Positions 57,657-64,000 of a DNA stretch of 64,000 nucleotides are shown piece after piece. Position numbers and translations under genes: made by a program. The DNA lies in assembly GCF_009659535.1 (NCBI RefSeq), contig NZ_VJZZ01000001.1, positions 387,424 through 451,423 of the forward strand, written 5' to 3'. Position 1 is the stretch's first letter; the number at the start of each line of letters is the position of its first letter. This DNA comes from Aggregicoccus sp. 17bor-14. GTDB lineage: Bacteria; Myxococcota; Myxococcia; Myxococcales; Myxococcaceae. A model generated the notes under the pieces. The model worked only from the letters and a program-made list of their open reading frames with translations, was not told where the DNA came from and did no database searches.

Positions 57657-60600
57657 ATGTTCGAGAACATCGTCACCTTCTCCCTGAAGAATCGCAGCGC
57701 CATCGCCTTCCTCACGGTGCTCGCGGCCATCTGGGGCTACTTCTCCTTCCGCGACCTGACGGTGGAGGCCTTCCCGGATCCCACCGACACCCAGGTGGAC
57801 GTCATCACGCTGTTCGACGGTCAGCCCTCCGAGGAGGTGGAGCGGCAGATCGGCCTGCCCCTGGAGCGCGCCCTCAATGGCACGCCCGGGCTCGCGCGGC
57901 TGCGCAACCTCTCCATGTTCGGCCTCTCCTTCGTCACCATGACCTTCAACGACGGGGTGGACGGGCAGTGGGCGCGCCAACAGGTGCTCGAGCGCCTGCG
58001 CGACGCGGAGCTGCCGGAGGGGGTCACCCCGGAGCTGGGCGCCTTCGCCACGCCGATCGGCGAGGTGTACCGCTACTCGCTCAAGGGCGCCGGCGGCGAC
58101 CCGATGAAGCTGCGCACCCTGCAGGACTGGGTGGTGCGCCCCCAGTTGATGCGCGTGGACGGCGTCGCGGACGTGGTGAGCTACGGCGGGCTCGTGCGCG
58201 AGCTGCACGTGCAGCCGCGGCCCGGCCGCCTCGCCGCGTTCGGCCTCACGCTCGCGCAACTGGAGAGCGCCATCCACGAGGGCTCGGTGAACGCGAGCGG
58301 TGGCACCCTCGAGCGCGGCGCCGAGCAGTTCGTCATCCGCAGCGAGGGCCTGTTCCGCTCGCTGGAGGACCTGCGCAAGGTGCGCGTCGCCACCCACGAG
58401 GGCACGCCCGTGTTCCTGCAGGACGTGGCGGACGTGAGCGAGGGGTGGGCGCCCCGCCAGGGCGTGGTGAGCGTGGGCTCGCAGCTGGATGCGGTGGAGG
58501 GCATCGTGCTCATGCGTCGCGGCGAGAACCCCTCGGTGGTGCTCTCGCGCCTGCGCACGCAGGTGGAGGCGGTGAACGCCCGCCTCGCCGTGGACGGGGC
58601 CTCCATCGAGCCCTTCTACGATCGCACCGACCTGGTCTCCACCACCCTGCGCTCGGTGGGCCACAACCTGCTCGAGGGCGCGGTGCTGGTCACGCTCGTG
58701 CTCTTCGTGTTTCTCCTGGATCTGCGCGCAGCCCTGGTGGTGGCGGTGCTCATCCCCCTCTCGCTGCTCGCGTCCTTCATCTACTTGAAGCTGCGCGGCA
58801 TGTCGGCGAACCTGCTGTCCATGGGCTCCGTCGACTTCGGGGTCATCGTCGATGGCGGCGTGGTCATCATCGAGAGCATCCTCACGCGGCTCAGCCACGA
58901 CGAGGCGCGCGACGCCGGGCTCACGGCGACCGAGCGCATCCGCCGCGCCACCATCGCGGTGGTGCGCCCCACGGTGTTCGCGCTGCTGATCATCATCGCG
59001 GCCTACCTGCCCATCTTCATGCTGCAGCGGGTGGAGGGCCGCATCTTCGCCCCCATGGCCAACACCGTGGTGGCCGCGCTGGTGGGCGCACTGCTCTTCT
59101 CCATCACCCTGGTGCCGGTGCTCGCGTCCTTCGTGTACCGGGGCAAGGTGAAGCACCGCGAATCGCCGGTGCTGCGCTGGGCGGACCGGGCCTACGCCCC
59201 CACGCTGCGGCTCGCGCTGCGCCGCCCCGCACTGGTCATCGCGCTCGCGAGCGCGGCGCTGCTCGCCGCGGGCCTCACGCTCCCGCACCTCGGCTCCGAG
59301 TTCCTGCCCGAGCTCAACGAGGGCGCGCTGTACATGACCTTCACCCTGCCCTCGAACGTGTCGCTCACCGAGGCACGCAAGCTGGTGCCGCGCATCAACC
59401 AGCTCATCCAGGCGAAGCCGCAGGTGGAGTCGCTGCTCTCCCAGCTCGGCCGGCCCGAGGACGGCACGGACGCCACCCTCACGAACAACCTCGAGTTCTT
59501 CGTGAAGCTCAAGCCCCCCGAGGAGTGGCCGGCGAGCACGCCCACGCTCGCGGACGTCATCGCGGACCTGCAGTCCTCCATCGACGAGATCCCCGGCCTC
59601 GAGGTGAACTTCAGTCAGCCCATCCGCGACAACGTCAACGAGAGCATCAGCGGCCAGTTCGGCCAGGTGGCCGTGAAGCTGTACGGCGACGACCTGGTCG
59701 CGCTCCAGAAGCAGGCCGAGCGGGTGAAGGACGCCATCTCGAAGGTCGCGGGCGTGGCGGACCTGGGCATCGTGAAGAGCGGCGAGGTGCCCCAGCTGCA
59801 GGTGGTGCCGGACCGCACCGCGCTCGCGCGCCACGGCATGTCGCTGGGCGACTTCCAGCACGTCTTCCAGACCGCGGTGGGCGGCCGCCCCGTGGCGGAC
59901 TTCTGGGAGGGCGAGCGGCGCCTGGACGTGGTGATGCGCCTGCCGCTCTCCAGCCGCGACGACGTGGAGAAGCTGCGCAAGCTGCGCGTCCCCGTGGAGG
60001 GGGGCGCGAGCATCCCCCTCGAGGCGCTCGCCCGCGTGAGCACCGGCCTGGGGCGTGCCTCCATCAACCGCGAGAACGGCCGGCGCTACATCGGCATCCG
60101 GATGAACGTGCGCGGCCGCGACCTGGGCGGCTTCGTGAGCGAGGCGCGCGCCCGCGTCGCCCGCGAGGCACCGCTCGAGGGCGGGATGCAGATCGAGTGG
60201 GGCGGCGAGTTCGAGAACAAGGAGCGGGCGATGAACCGGCTGCTCACCGTGGTGCCGGTGGCGCTGCTGCTCACCCTGCTGCTGCTCTTCAAGGCCTTCG
60301 ACTCCTTCGGGCGGGCGGTGCTCACGCTGCTCAACGTGCCCTTCGCCCTGGTGGGAGGCGTGTTCGGGCTCGCGCTCGCCGGGATGCCCGTGTCGGTGGC
60401 CGCCTGCGTGGGCTTCATCGCGCTCATCGGGCAGGCCGCGCTCAACGGCGTCCTGGTGACCTCGGCGATCGCGGAGCGGCGCAGCGCGGGCGAGCCTCTG
60501 GACGAGGCCATCGTGCGCGGCTGCCGCGAGCGGCTGCGGCCCGTGCTGATGACGGCGGCCCTGGCCGCGCTCGGCCTCGTGCCGGCGGCGATGAGCCACG

Positions 60601-60788
60601 CCATCGGCTCCGAGACGCAGCGGCCCCTGGCGGTGGTGATCGTCTTCGGCACGCTGTCCGCGTGCTCGCTCACCATGGTCCTGCTCCCGGTGATGTACCG
60701 GCTCTACGCCCGCTGGGGCGAGCGGGTCATCGAGGTGCGCGCCCCCCGCGAGGACACCGTGCACGAGGGCAGCTCCGCCGCGAGCTGA
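57657..60788 (+). CDS. Heavy-metal efflux RND transporter (CzcA/CusA family)
   Basis: This 1043-residue pump starts three bases after the adaptor stop. It has 12 membrane helices and two large periplasmic loops, with the HME-RND segments FPDPTDTQVDVITLFDGQPSEEVERQIGLPLE near the N-terminus and GSVDFGVIVDGGVVIIESIL in helix 4. The HME1 (zinc/cobalt/cadmium) signature DFGxxxDGAxxxVEN is close, with G for A and S for N, so the metal is uncertain. It should expel metal cations using the proton gradient. A GC-rich hairpin follows the stop. Confidence 0.95.
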   Translation: MFENIVTFSLKNRSAIAFLTVLAAIWGYFSFRDLTVEAFPDPTDTQVDVITLFDGQPSEEVERQIGLPLERALNGTPGLARLRNLSMFGLSFVTMTFNDGVDGQWARQQVLERLRDAELPEGVTPELGAFATPIGEVYRYSLKGAGGDPMKLRTLQDWVVRPQLMRVDGVADVVSYGGLVRELHVQPRPGRLAAFGLTLAQLESAIHEGSVNASGGTLERGAEQFVIRSEGLFRSLEDLRKVRVATHEGTPVFLQDVADVSEGWAPRQGVVSVGSQLDAVEGIVLMRRGENPSVVLSRLRTQVEAVNARLAVDGASIEPFYDRTDLVSTTLRSVGHNLLEGAVLVTLVLFVFLLDLRAALVVAVLIPLSLLASFIYLKLRGMSANLLSMGSVDFGVIVDGGVVIIESILTRLSHDEARDAGLTATERIRRATIAVVRPTVFALLIIIAAYLPIFMLQRVEGRIFAPMANTVVAALVGALLFSITLVPVLASFVYRGKVKHRESPVLRWADRAYAPTLRLALRRPALVIALASAALLAAGLTLPHLGSEFLPELNEGALYMTFTLPSNVSLTEARKLVPRINQLIQAKPQVESLLSQLGRPEDGTDATLTNNLEFFVKLKPPEEWPASTPTLADVIADLQSSIDEIPGLEVNFSQPIRDNVNESISGQFGQVAVKLYGDDLVALQKQAERVKDAISKVAGVADLGIVKSGEVPQLQVVPDRTALARHGMSLGDFQHVFQTAVGGRPVADFWEGERRLDVVMRLPLSSRDDVEKLRKLRVPVEGGASIPLEALARVSTGLGRASINRENGRRYIGIRMNVRGRDLGGFVSEARARVAREAPLEGGMQIEWGGEFENKERAMNRLLTVVPVALLLTLLLLFKAFDSFGRAVLTLLNVPFALVGGVFGLALAGMPVSVAACVGFIALIGQAALNGVLVTSAIAERRSAGEPLDEAIVRGCRERLRPVLMTAALAALGLVPAAMSHAIGSETQRPLAVVIVFGTLSACSLTMVLLPVMYRLYARWGERVIEVRAPREDTVHEGSSAAS

Positions 60789-60800
60789 GGCCGACGCGCG

Positions 60801-60824
60801 GCGCCCGGACGCATCGCCGGGCGC
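60801..60824. terminator. Terminator-like hairpin at the end of the RND operon
   Basis: The perfect arms GCGCCCGG (60801-60808) and CCGGGCGC (60817-60824) lie in the 55-base gap between the convergent RND and lipoprotein genes. A second overlapping GCGCCCGG motif follows. There is no T-run. Confidence 0.45.
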
Positions 60825-60843
60825 TGCGCCCGGCGGGCGCCGC

Positions 60844-62397
60844 TCACGGCGCGAGCCGCAGGACGAAGACGTCCGTCTCGGCGGGTGTGCGCGTCCCTGT
60901 CCCGAAGTCCGTCGGCGCGGAGAACTGGCCCGCGAGCACCGAGGCGCCCGCGCCGCCTGGCACCATCGCGGCACCCTTCAGCTCCTCGGCGAAGAGGTCC
61001 GGCCGCCCATCACCGCGAGGAAAGACGTGGGTCCAGAGCGGAGTGCCGTCGAGGTTGAAGCGCGAGGCGAACAGGTGCGGGTCGTTCAGCGGGTCCACAC
61101 CCGGGCGCTGCGGATCCTCGTACGTGCGGGTGAGCCCTCCAACGACGAGGCTGCCCAGCGGCTCCACCGCGAGCACCGGCCGCTCACCCGCGCCGAGGTC
61201 CTTCGCCCAGCGCGCCTTCCCATCGCGCTCCGCCACGAGAAGAAAGATCTGGTCCGTCGGCGCGGTCTTGTCGAGCCGGGTGCCCGCCCAGTCGAGGTGC
61301 CCCGCCGCGTACTGCGTGCCGGTGGCGGCCACCGTGCCCTTCGCGCTCTGGCCCACGCCCGTCACGGCGCCCGACGCACTCGAGAAGGGCTGCAGCCACG
61401 CGAGGCCTCCCTGCGCGCCCAGGACGGCGAGGTAGGGGCTGAAGGCCGTGGTGCGGTAGCGCTGCTCCCCGAAGCGCAGCTCCCCGCTGAACGCGCCCCC
61501 CAGGGCGACCCGCCCGGAGGCGTCCACGCTCAGCGCGCGCACCTCGGCGCGGTGCCCATCGCACTGCGCACCGCCGATGCTCGTCTCCCAGACGCGCGCT
61601 CCCTGCGCGTCGAACTTCGCCACGCGACCGTCCGTCGGGTAGCACTGGGTGTCCGGCTGATACGCCCCCTGCACCTGCACGCCCACGTAGGTGTTGCCCG
61701 CGCCGTCCGCCGCGAGCGCGCCCACCTCGTAGCCCGCGGGAAGCGCCACCGACCAGCGGTGCTCGCCCGCGGGGGTGAGCCCCGCGAGGAAGCCGCCTGA
61801 GGTCAGGGTTGCACCGCCGAAGCTCACGCTGCCGCGCAGCTGTCCCGCGAGGTACACGTTGCCTGCGGCGTCCGCCGCCACGCGCGCCTGCACCGAGCCG
61901 GAGTCCTGGATGTCGCCCGTGGGCGGCGGCCGGCTCACCGGGAAGGCGCGCGTCCACGCGACGCGCCCGTCCGGCTCGAGCCGCGTGACCACGAGGCGCA
62001 GCTCCGTCTCGCCCGCGGTGCTGTAGGCGGCCTCCACGCCGTGCGTGGCCACGCTGAAGATGCTGCCCGCGTCACTCACCGCGACGCCGCCCGAGACCTC
62101 GTGCTTCGGCTCCGAGGGGTGGTGCAGCCAGCGCGTCTGTCCCTGCGGCCCCGCGTCCGCAGCGCCGCCATCGCCGGCGCCCGCATCCGGGCTGCCCGCG
62201 TCGCGCCCGCCGCCGTCGCTCGCGCCGCCGTCGCCAGAGCCGGCGTCCCCGGGGCGGCCCGCGTCAGGCTGCGGCGTGGAGGGAGCCTCGGAGGCGGGAG
62301 GTGGGTCCGACGCGGGCGCAGGGCTCGAGCTACAGCCCGCTCCCAGCAGCACGCACAGTGTCCAGTTCCCGACCGCACCCGCCCACCGACGCCCCAT
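60844..62397 (-). CDS. Predicted lipoprotein with beta-propeller-like repeats
   Basis: The ATG at 62397, with GGAGG nine bases upstream, gives 517 residues. A lipoprotein-type signal ends at VLLGAGC (Cys22; the -3 residue is Gly rather than the preferred Leu/Val). A roughly 60-residue Asp/Ala/Gly/Pro linker rich in DAG and DGG is typical of myxobacterial lipoproteins. The rest is built of repeated blades such as ADAAGNVYLAGQLRGSVSFGG and AFSGELRFGEQRYRTTAFSPYLAVL, resembling SBBP-type propeller repeats. A structural or binding role at the cell surface is possible; no enzyme motif is seen. It is convergent with the RND operon. Confidence 0.82.
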   Translation of the reverse strand: MGRRWAGAVGNWTLCVLLGAGCSSSPAPASDPPPASEAPSTPQPDAGRPGDAGSGDGGASDGGGRDAGSPDAGAGDGGAADAGPQGQTRWLHHPSEPKHEVSGGVAVSDAGSIFSVATHGVEAAYSTAGETELRLVVTRLEPDGRVAWTRAFPVSRPPPTGDIQDSGSVQARVAADAAGNVYLAGQLRGSVSFGGATLTSGGFLAGLTPAGEHRWSVALPAGYEVGALAADGAGNTYVGVQVQGAYQPDTQCYPTDGRVAKFDAQGARVWETSIGGAQCDGHRAEVRALSVDASGRVALGGAFSGELRFGEQRYRTTAFSPYLAVLGAQGGLAWLQPFSSASGAVTGVGQSAKGTVAATGTQYAAGHLDWAGTRLDKTAPTDQIFLLVAERDGKARWAKDLGAGERPVLAVEPLGSLVVGGLTRTYEDPQRPGVDPLNDPHLFASRFNLDGTPLWTHVFPRGDGRPDLFAEELKGAAMVPGGAGASVLAGQFSAPTDFGTGTRTPAETDVFVLRLAP

Positions 62398-62537
62398 GTC
62401 GCCATCCTCCGGCGGCCAAGGTCGACACGTGGGGCGCGGGCGGCAACGGTGCCGCCCGGATCAGCAGGGGCGCGAGCCGCCGGACTGCGGGTCAAGGAGC
62501 GCCGCGCTGTTCAGGAGGCGACAGCGCGCGGCGACCT

Positions 62538-63041
62538 TCAGCGGCTGCGCGCGGGCAGCGCCCCGGGCAGGGTGCTGCTGCCCGAGGACAGCGCCTCGGC
62601 GCGCTTGCGCTCGCGGTGGCGCAGGATGCGCTCGTACGCGGCGTTCAGCTCGCGCATGCGCTCGGCGGAGCCGCCGCGGTCCGGGTGGCGCTCCATGGCG
62701 AGCTCGCGGTAGCGGTTGCGCACCGTCTCCGCGGAGTCGAGCGGCGAGACGCCGAGCACGCGGTAGGGGTCCTGGTCCTCGAGCTGAGTGAGCCAGCGCT
62801 CGAGGCGATCCTTCACCTCGATGAAGCCGGCGCTCTCGGGCGCCTCCTTCACCGGGTGGGTGCGCATCTTCGCGTCCGCGCGGAAGATGTCCGTGTACGT
62901 GCTGGAGACCCAGCGGTGGCACGAGCCGCAGCGGAAGTACTTCACGCGCGCCCCGGCGTGCATCGTCATCCGAACGCCACAGTGGGTGCACTCGACGTCC
63001 ACGCCCTCCAGGGTCTGCCAGGCCGCCACCGTCGCCGTCAT
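62538..63041 (-). CDS. Zinc-ribbon J-domain protein
   Basis: This 167-residue protein has an N-terminal four-Cys zinc ribbon (VECTHCGVRM and FRCGSCHRW). A spacer follows, then a J-domain at residues 90-145: DPYRVLGVSPLDSAETVRNRYRELAMERHPDRGGSAERMRELNAAYERIL, with the essential HPD motif. The zinc ribbon and J-domain order differs from classical DnaJ, and no Gly/Phe region or peptide-binding domain is seen. It should stimulate an Hsp70 ATPase, perhaps the DnaK at 34440-36347 or a paralogue. It diverges from the DivIVA gene, 235 bases away. Confidence 0.9.
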   Translation of the reverse strand: MTATVAAWQTLEGVDVECTHCGVRMTMHAGARVKYFRCGSCHRWVSSTYTDIFRADAKMRTHPVKEAPESAGFIEVKDRLERWLTQLEDQDPYRVLGVSPLDSAETVRNRYRELAMERHPDRGGSAERMRELNAAYERILRHRERKRAEALSSGSSTLPGALPARSR

Positions 63042-63276
63042 GTTGTCCCCTTGCCTCCCGTGCGCAACACGCCTGTAGCGCCGGCGTTTGTGCCACGGGC
63101 GCGGATCGGGTCAAGAAATTGCCCACATGCTTTTTCGCGAGCGATCTCCGGTGGACGCCCCGGCTGCGTTCTTCTTCCCTGACTGCAGGGCAAGCAGGCG
63201 TTCATCGGCGGACGGCGCCCCCATCCCGGACGGCCAGTTCCTGGAGCGCGGGGAGCCCTGCCCTATACTCGCGGCC

Positions 63277-63804
63277 ATGAAGATCACCCCTCTCGACATC
63301 CGGCAGAAGCGCTTCGAAGCCGGCTTCCGCGGCTTCTCGCGCCGCGAGGTGGAGGCCTACCTCGAGCTGCTCGCCGGCGAGTTCGAGGAGGTCGTGAAGG
63401 AGAACATCGCGCTGAAGGAGGAGCTCAAGCGCACCCAGTCGCGGCTCGAGCAGCACCTCGAGCGCGAGCGCACGCTGCAGGAGACCATGGTCACCGCGCA
63501 GCGCATCAGCGAGGACCTCAAGTCCGCGGCGAAGAAGGAGGCGGACATCATCCTCGCGGACGCCGAGCACCAGGCCGAGAAGATCGTCCAGGGCGCGCAC
63601 ACCAAGCTCGTGCAGGTGGTGGAGGACATCAACGAGCTCAAGCGCCAGCGCGTGCAGTTCGAGAGCCAGGTGCGCTCGGTGGTGGACTCGCACCTCAAGC
63701 TGCTGGAGACCTTCCGCAGCCCCTCGTTCGCGGACCGCGACTACGAGCGCATCGAGGACAACGTGGCCTACCTCGCCCAGAAGAAGGCCGGCGCCACCGA
63801 GTAG
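63277..63804 (+). CDS. DivIVA-domain coiled-coil protein
   Basis: The ATG at 63277 gives 175 residues. It begins with the DivIVA lipid-binding pattern (KITPLDIRQKRFEAGFRGFSRREVEAYLELLAGEFEEV) and continues as an uninterrupted charged coiled coil (VKENIALKEELKRTQSRLEQHL), then a SFADRDYERIEDNVAYL tail. DivIVA proteins gather at curved membrane and cell poles or septa and recruit division or growth factors. An upstream in-frame start (63088) has no conserved sequence. Confidence 0.92.
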   Translation: MKITPLDIRQKRFEAGFRGFSRREVEAYLELLAGEFEEVVKENIALKEELKRTQSRLEQHLERERTLQETMVTAQRISEDLKSAAKKEADIILADAEHQAEKIVQGAHTKLVQVVEDINELKRQRVQFESQVRSVVDSHLKLLETFRSPSFADRDYERIEDNVAYLAQKKAGATE

Positions 63805-63856
63805 TCCCGCCGCGCGGGTGACACCGCGCGTCGAAGCGGGGCGCACGCAGCGGGTC

Positions 63857-63886
63857 TTGATGCCGCACGGCGCGAGGCTGTTATCT
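63857..63886 (+). promoter_or_regulatory. Candidate promoter of the terminal partial gene
   Basis: TTGATG (63857-63862) and TTATCT (63881-63886) are separated by 18 bases, ten bases upstream of a GTG start. A near-leaderless transcript would result. Motif matching only. Confidence 0.3.
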
Positions 63887-63896
63887 CTGGTGCGCC

Positions 63897-64000
63897 GTGA
63901 AGCGCCTCCTGCCCCCCGCCCTGCTGCTCCTGCTCGCCCTGCTGGGCGCCCCGCGCGCGCTCGCCGCCACGCCGCAGCCCTCTCCGGTCGAGGACGTGCG
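63897..64000 (+). CDS. Partial secreted-protein gene cut by the window edge
   Basis: A GTG at 63897 opens a frame that remains open to the last base. It encodes VKRLLPPALLLLLALLGAP followed by RALAATPQPSPVEDV, a strong signal peptide with likely cleavage after ALA. Only about 34 residues are visible, so no family can be named. A possible promoter lies at 63857-63886. Confidence 0.7.
   Translation, partial: MKRLLPPALLLLLALLGAPRALAATPQPSPVEDV

Noticed and set aside
55965-60974. 1669-residue open frame on the minus strand across the RND genes
   Set aside because: It is antisense to clearly homologous adaptor and RND genes and its translation is His/Arg/Ala-rich with no domain. Long shadow frames are expected in DNA this GC-rich.

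Overview
The window is very GC-rich with tightly packed genes, short intergenic gaps and frequent 4-base gene overlaps. Its gene content points to a myxobacterium, probably Myxococcaceae. The signs are a Ser/Thr kinase flanked by FHA proteins, two NtrC-type sigma-54 response regulators, a DUF4388 protein, a DivIVA protein, a Rel stringent-response enzyme and a PspA-like protein. The family-level placement is inference. No rRNA, CRISPR array, complete prophage or insertion sequence was seen. Two tRNA genes (Lys, Glu) lie near 41.7 kb, beside a frameshifted phage-type gene.

Layout. 1-8.5 kb: the 3' part of a glycogen-debranching enzyme, an EVE-domain protein, then a minus-strand block (APC permease, family 2 glycosyltransferase, SDR epimerase, sigma-54 response regulator, degenerate GGDEF protein). 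8.7-15 kb: glutaredoxin-like and DUF4388 genes back to back, an aminotransferase, a transpeptidase, an ABC-2 exporter pair and a TusA-like protein. 15.2-21 kb: a protein with three DsbA domains, RidA, a POT peptide transporter and two proteins of unknown function. 21-29 kb is a signalling region: universal stress protein, Rel, a zinc-ribbon FHA protein / zinc-ribbon kinase / zinc-ribbon FHA protein trio, a DksA/TraR protein and a diadenylate cyclase-like protein. 29-34.3 kb: an operon of a MoxR AAA+ ATPase, a VWA protein and a PspA-like coiled-coil protein. 34.4-41.5 kb: DnaK, a diacylglycerol-kinase-like enzyme, a three-gene operon ending in DUF493 and methyltransferase-like genes behind PIN-PhoH, the broken ASCH-type gene and GreB. 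41.6-46 kb: tRNAs, an OFA-family MFS transporter, an FdhF/YdeP molybdoenzyme and a divergent 40-residue membrane peptide. 46-51.9 kb: an HxlR regulator divergent from an Old Yellow Enzyme, a SWIM-SNF2 helicase and two ExbD genes. 51.9-60.8 kb: a histidine kinase and sigma-54 response regulator directly upstream of a TolC / adaptor / RND heavy-metal efflux operon. 60.8-64 kb: a lipoprotein, a J-domain protein, a DivIVA protein and the start of a secreted protein.

The most interesting observations are these. (1) What looks like a complete sigma-54 control region sits between the response regulator and the RND operon: two perfect inverted repeats three helical turns apart, followed by a -24/-12 element. 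(2) Four convergent gene pairs share a single CTAG as both stop codons. (3) All three proteins of the kinase/FHA locus carry the same kind of N-terminal zinc ribbon. (4) A RavA/ViaA-like pair is translationally coupled to a PspA-like protein. (5) One exported protein carries three CPFC DsbA domains. (6) Several signalling proteins have altered key residues: a GGDEF and receiver lacking their catalytic residues, a diadenylate cyclase with RHA in place of RHR, and a sigma-54 activator with GAFTDA.
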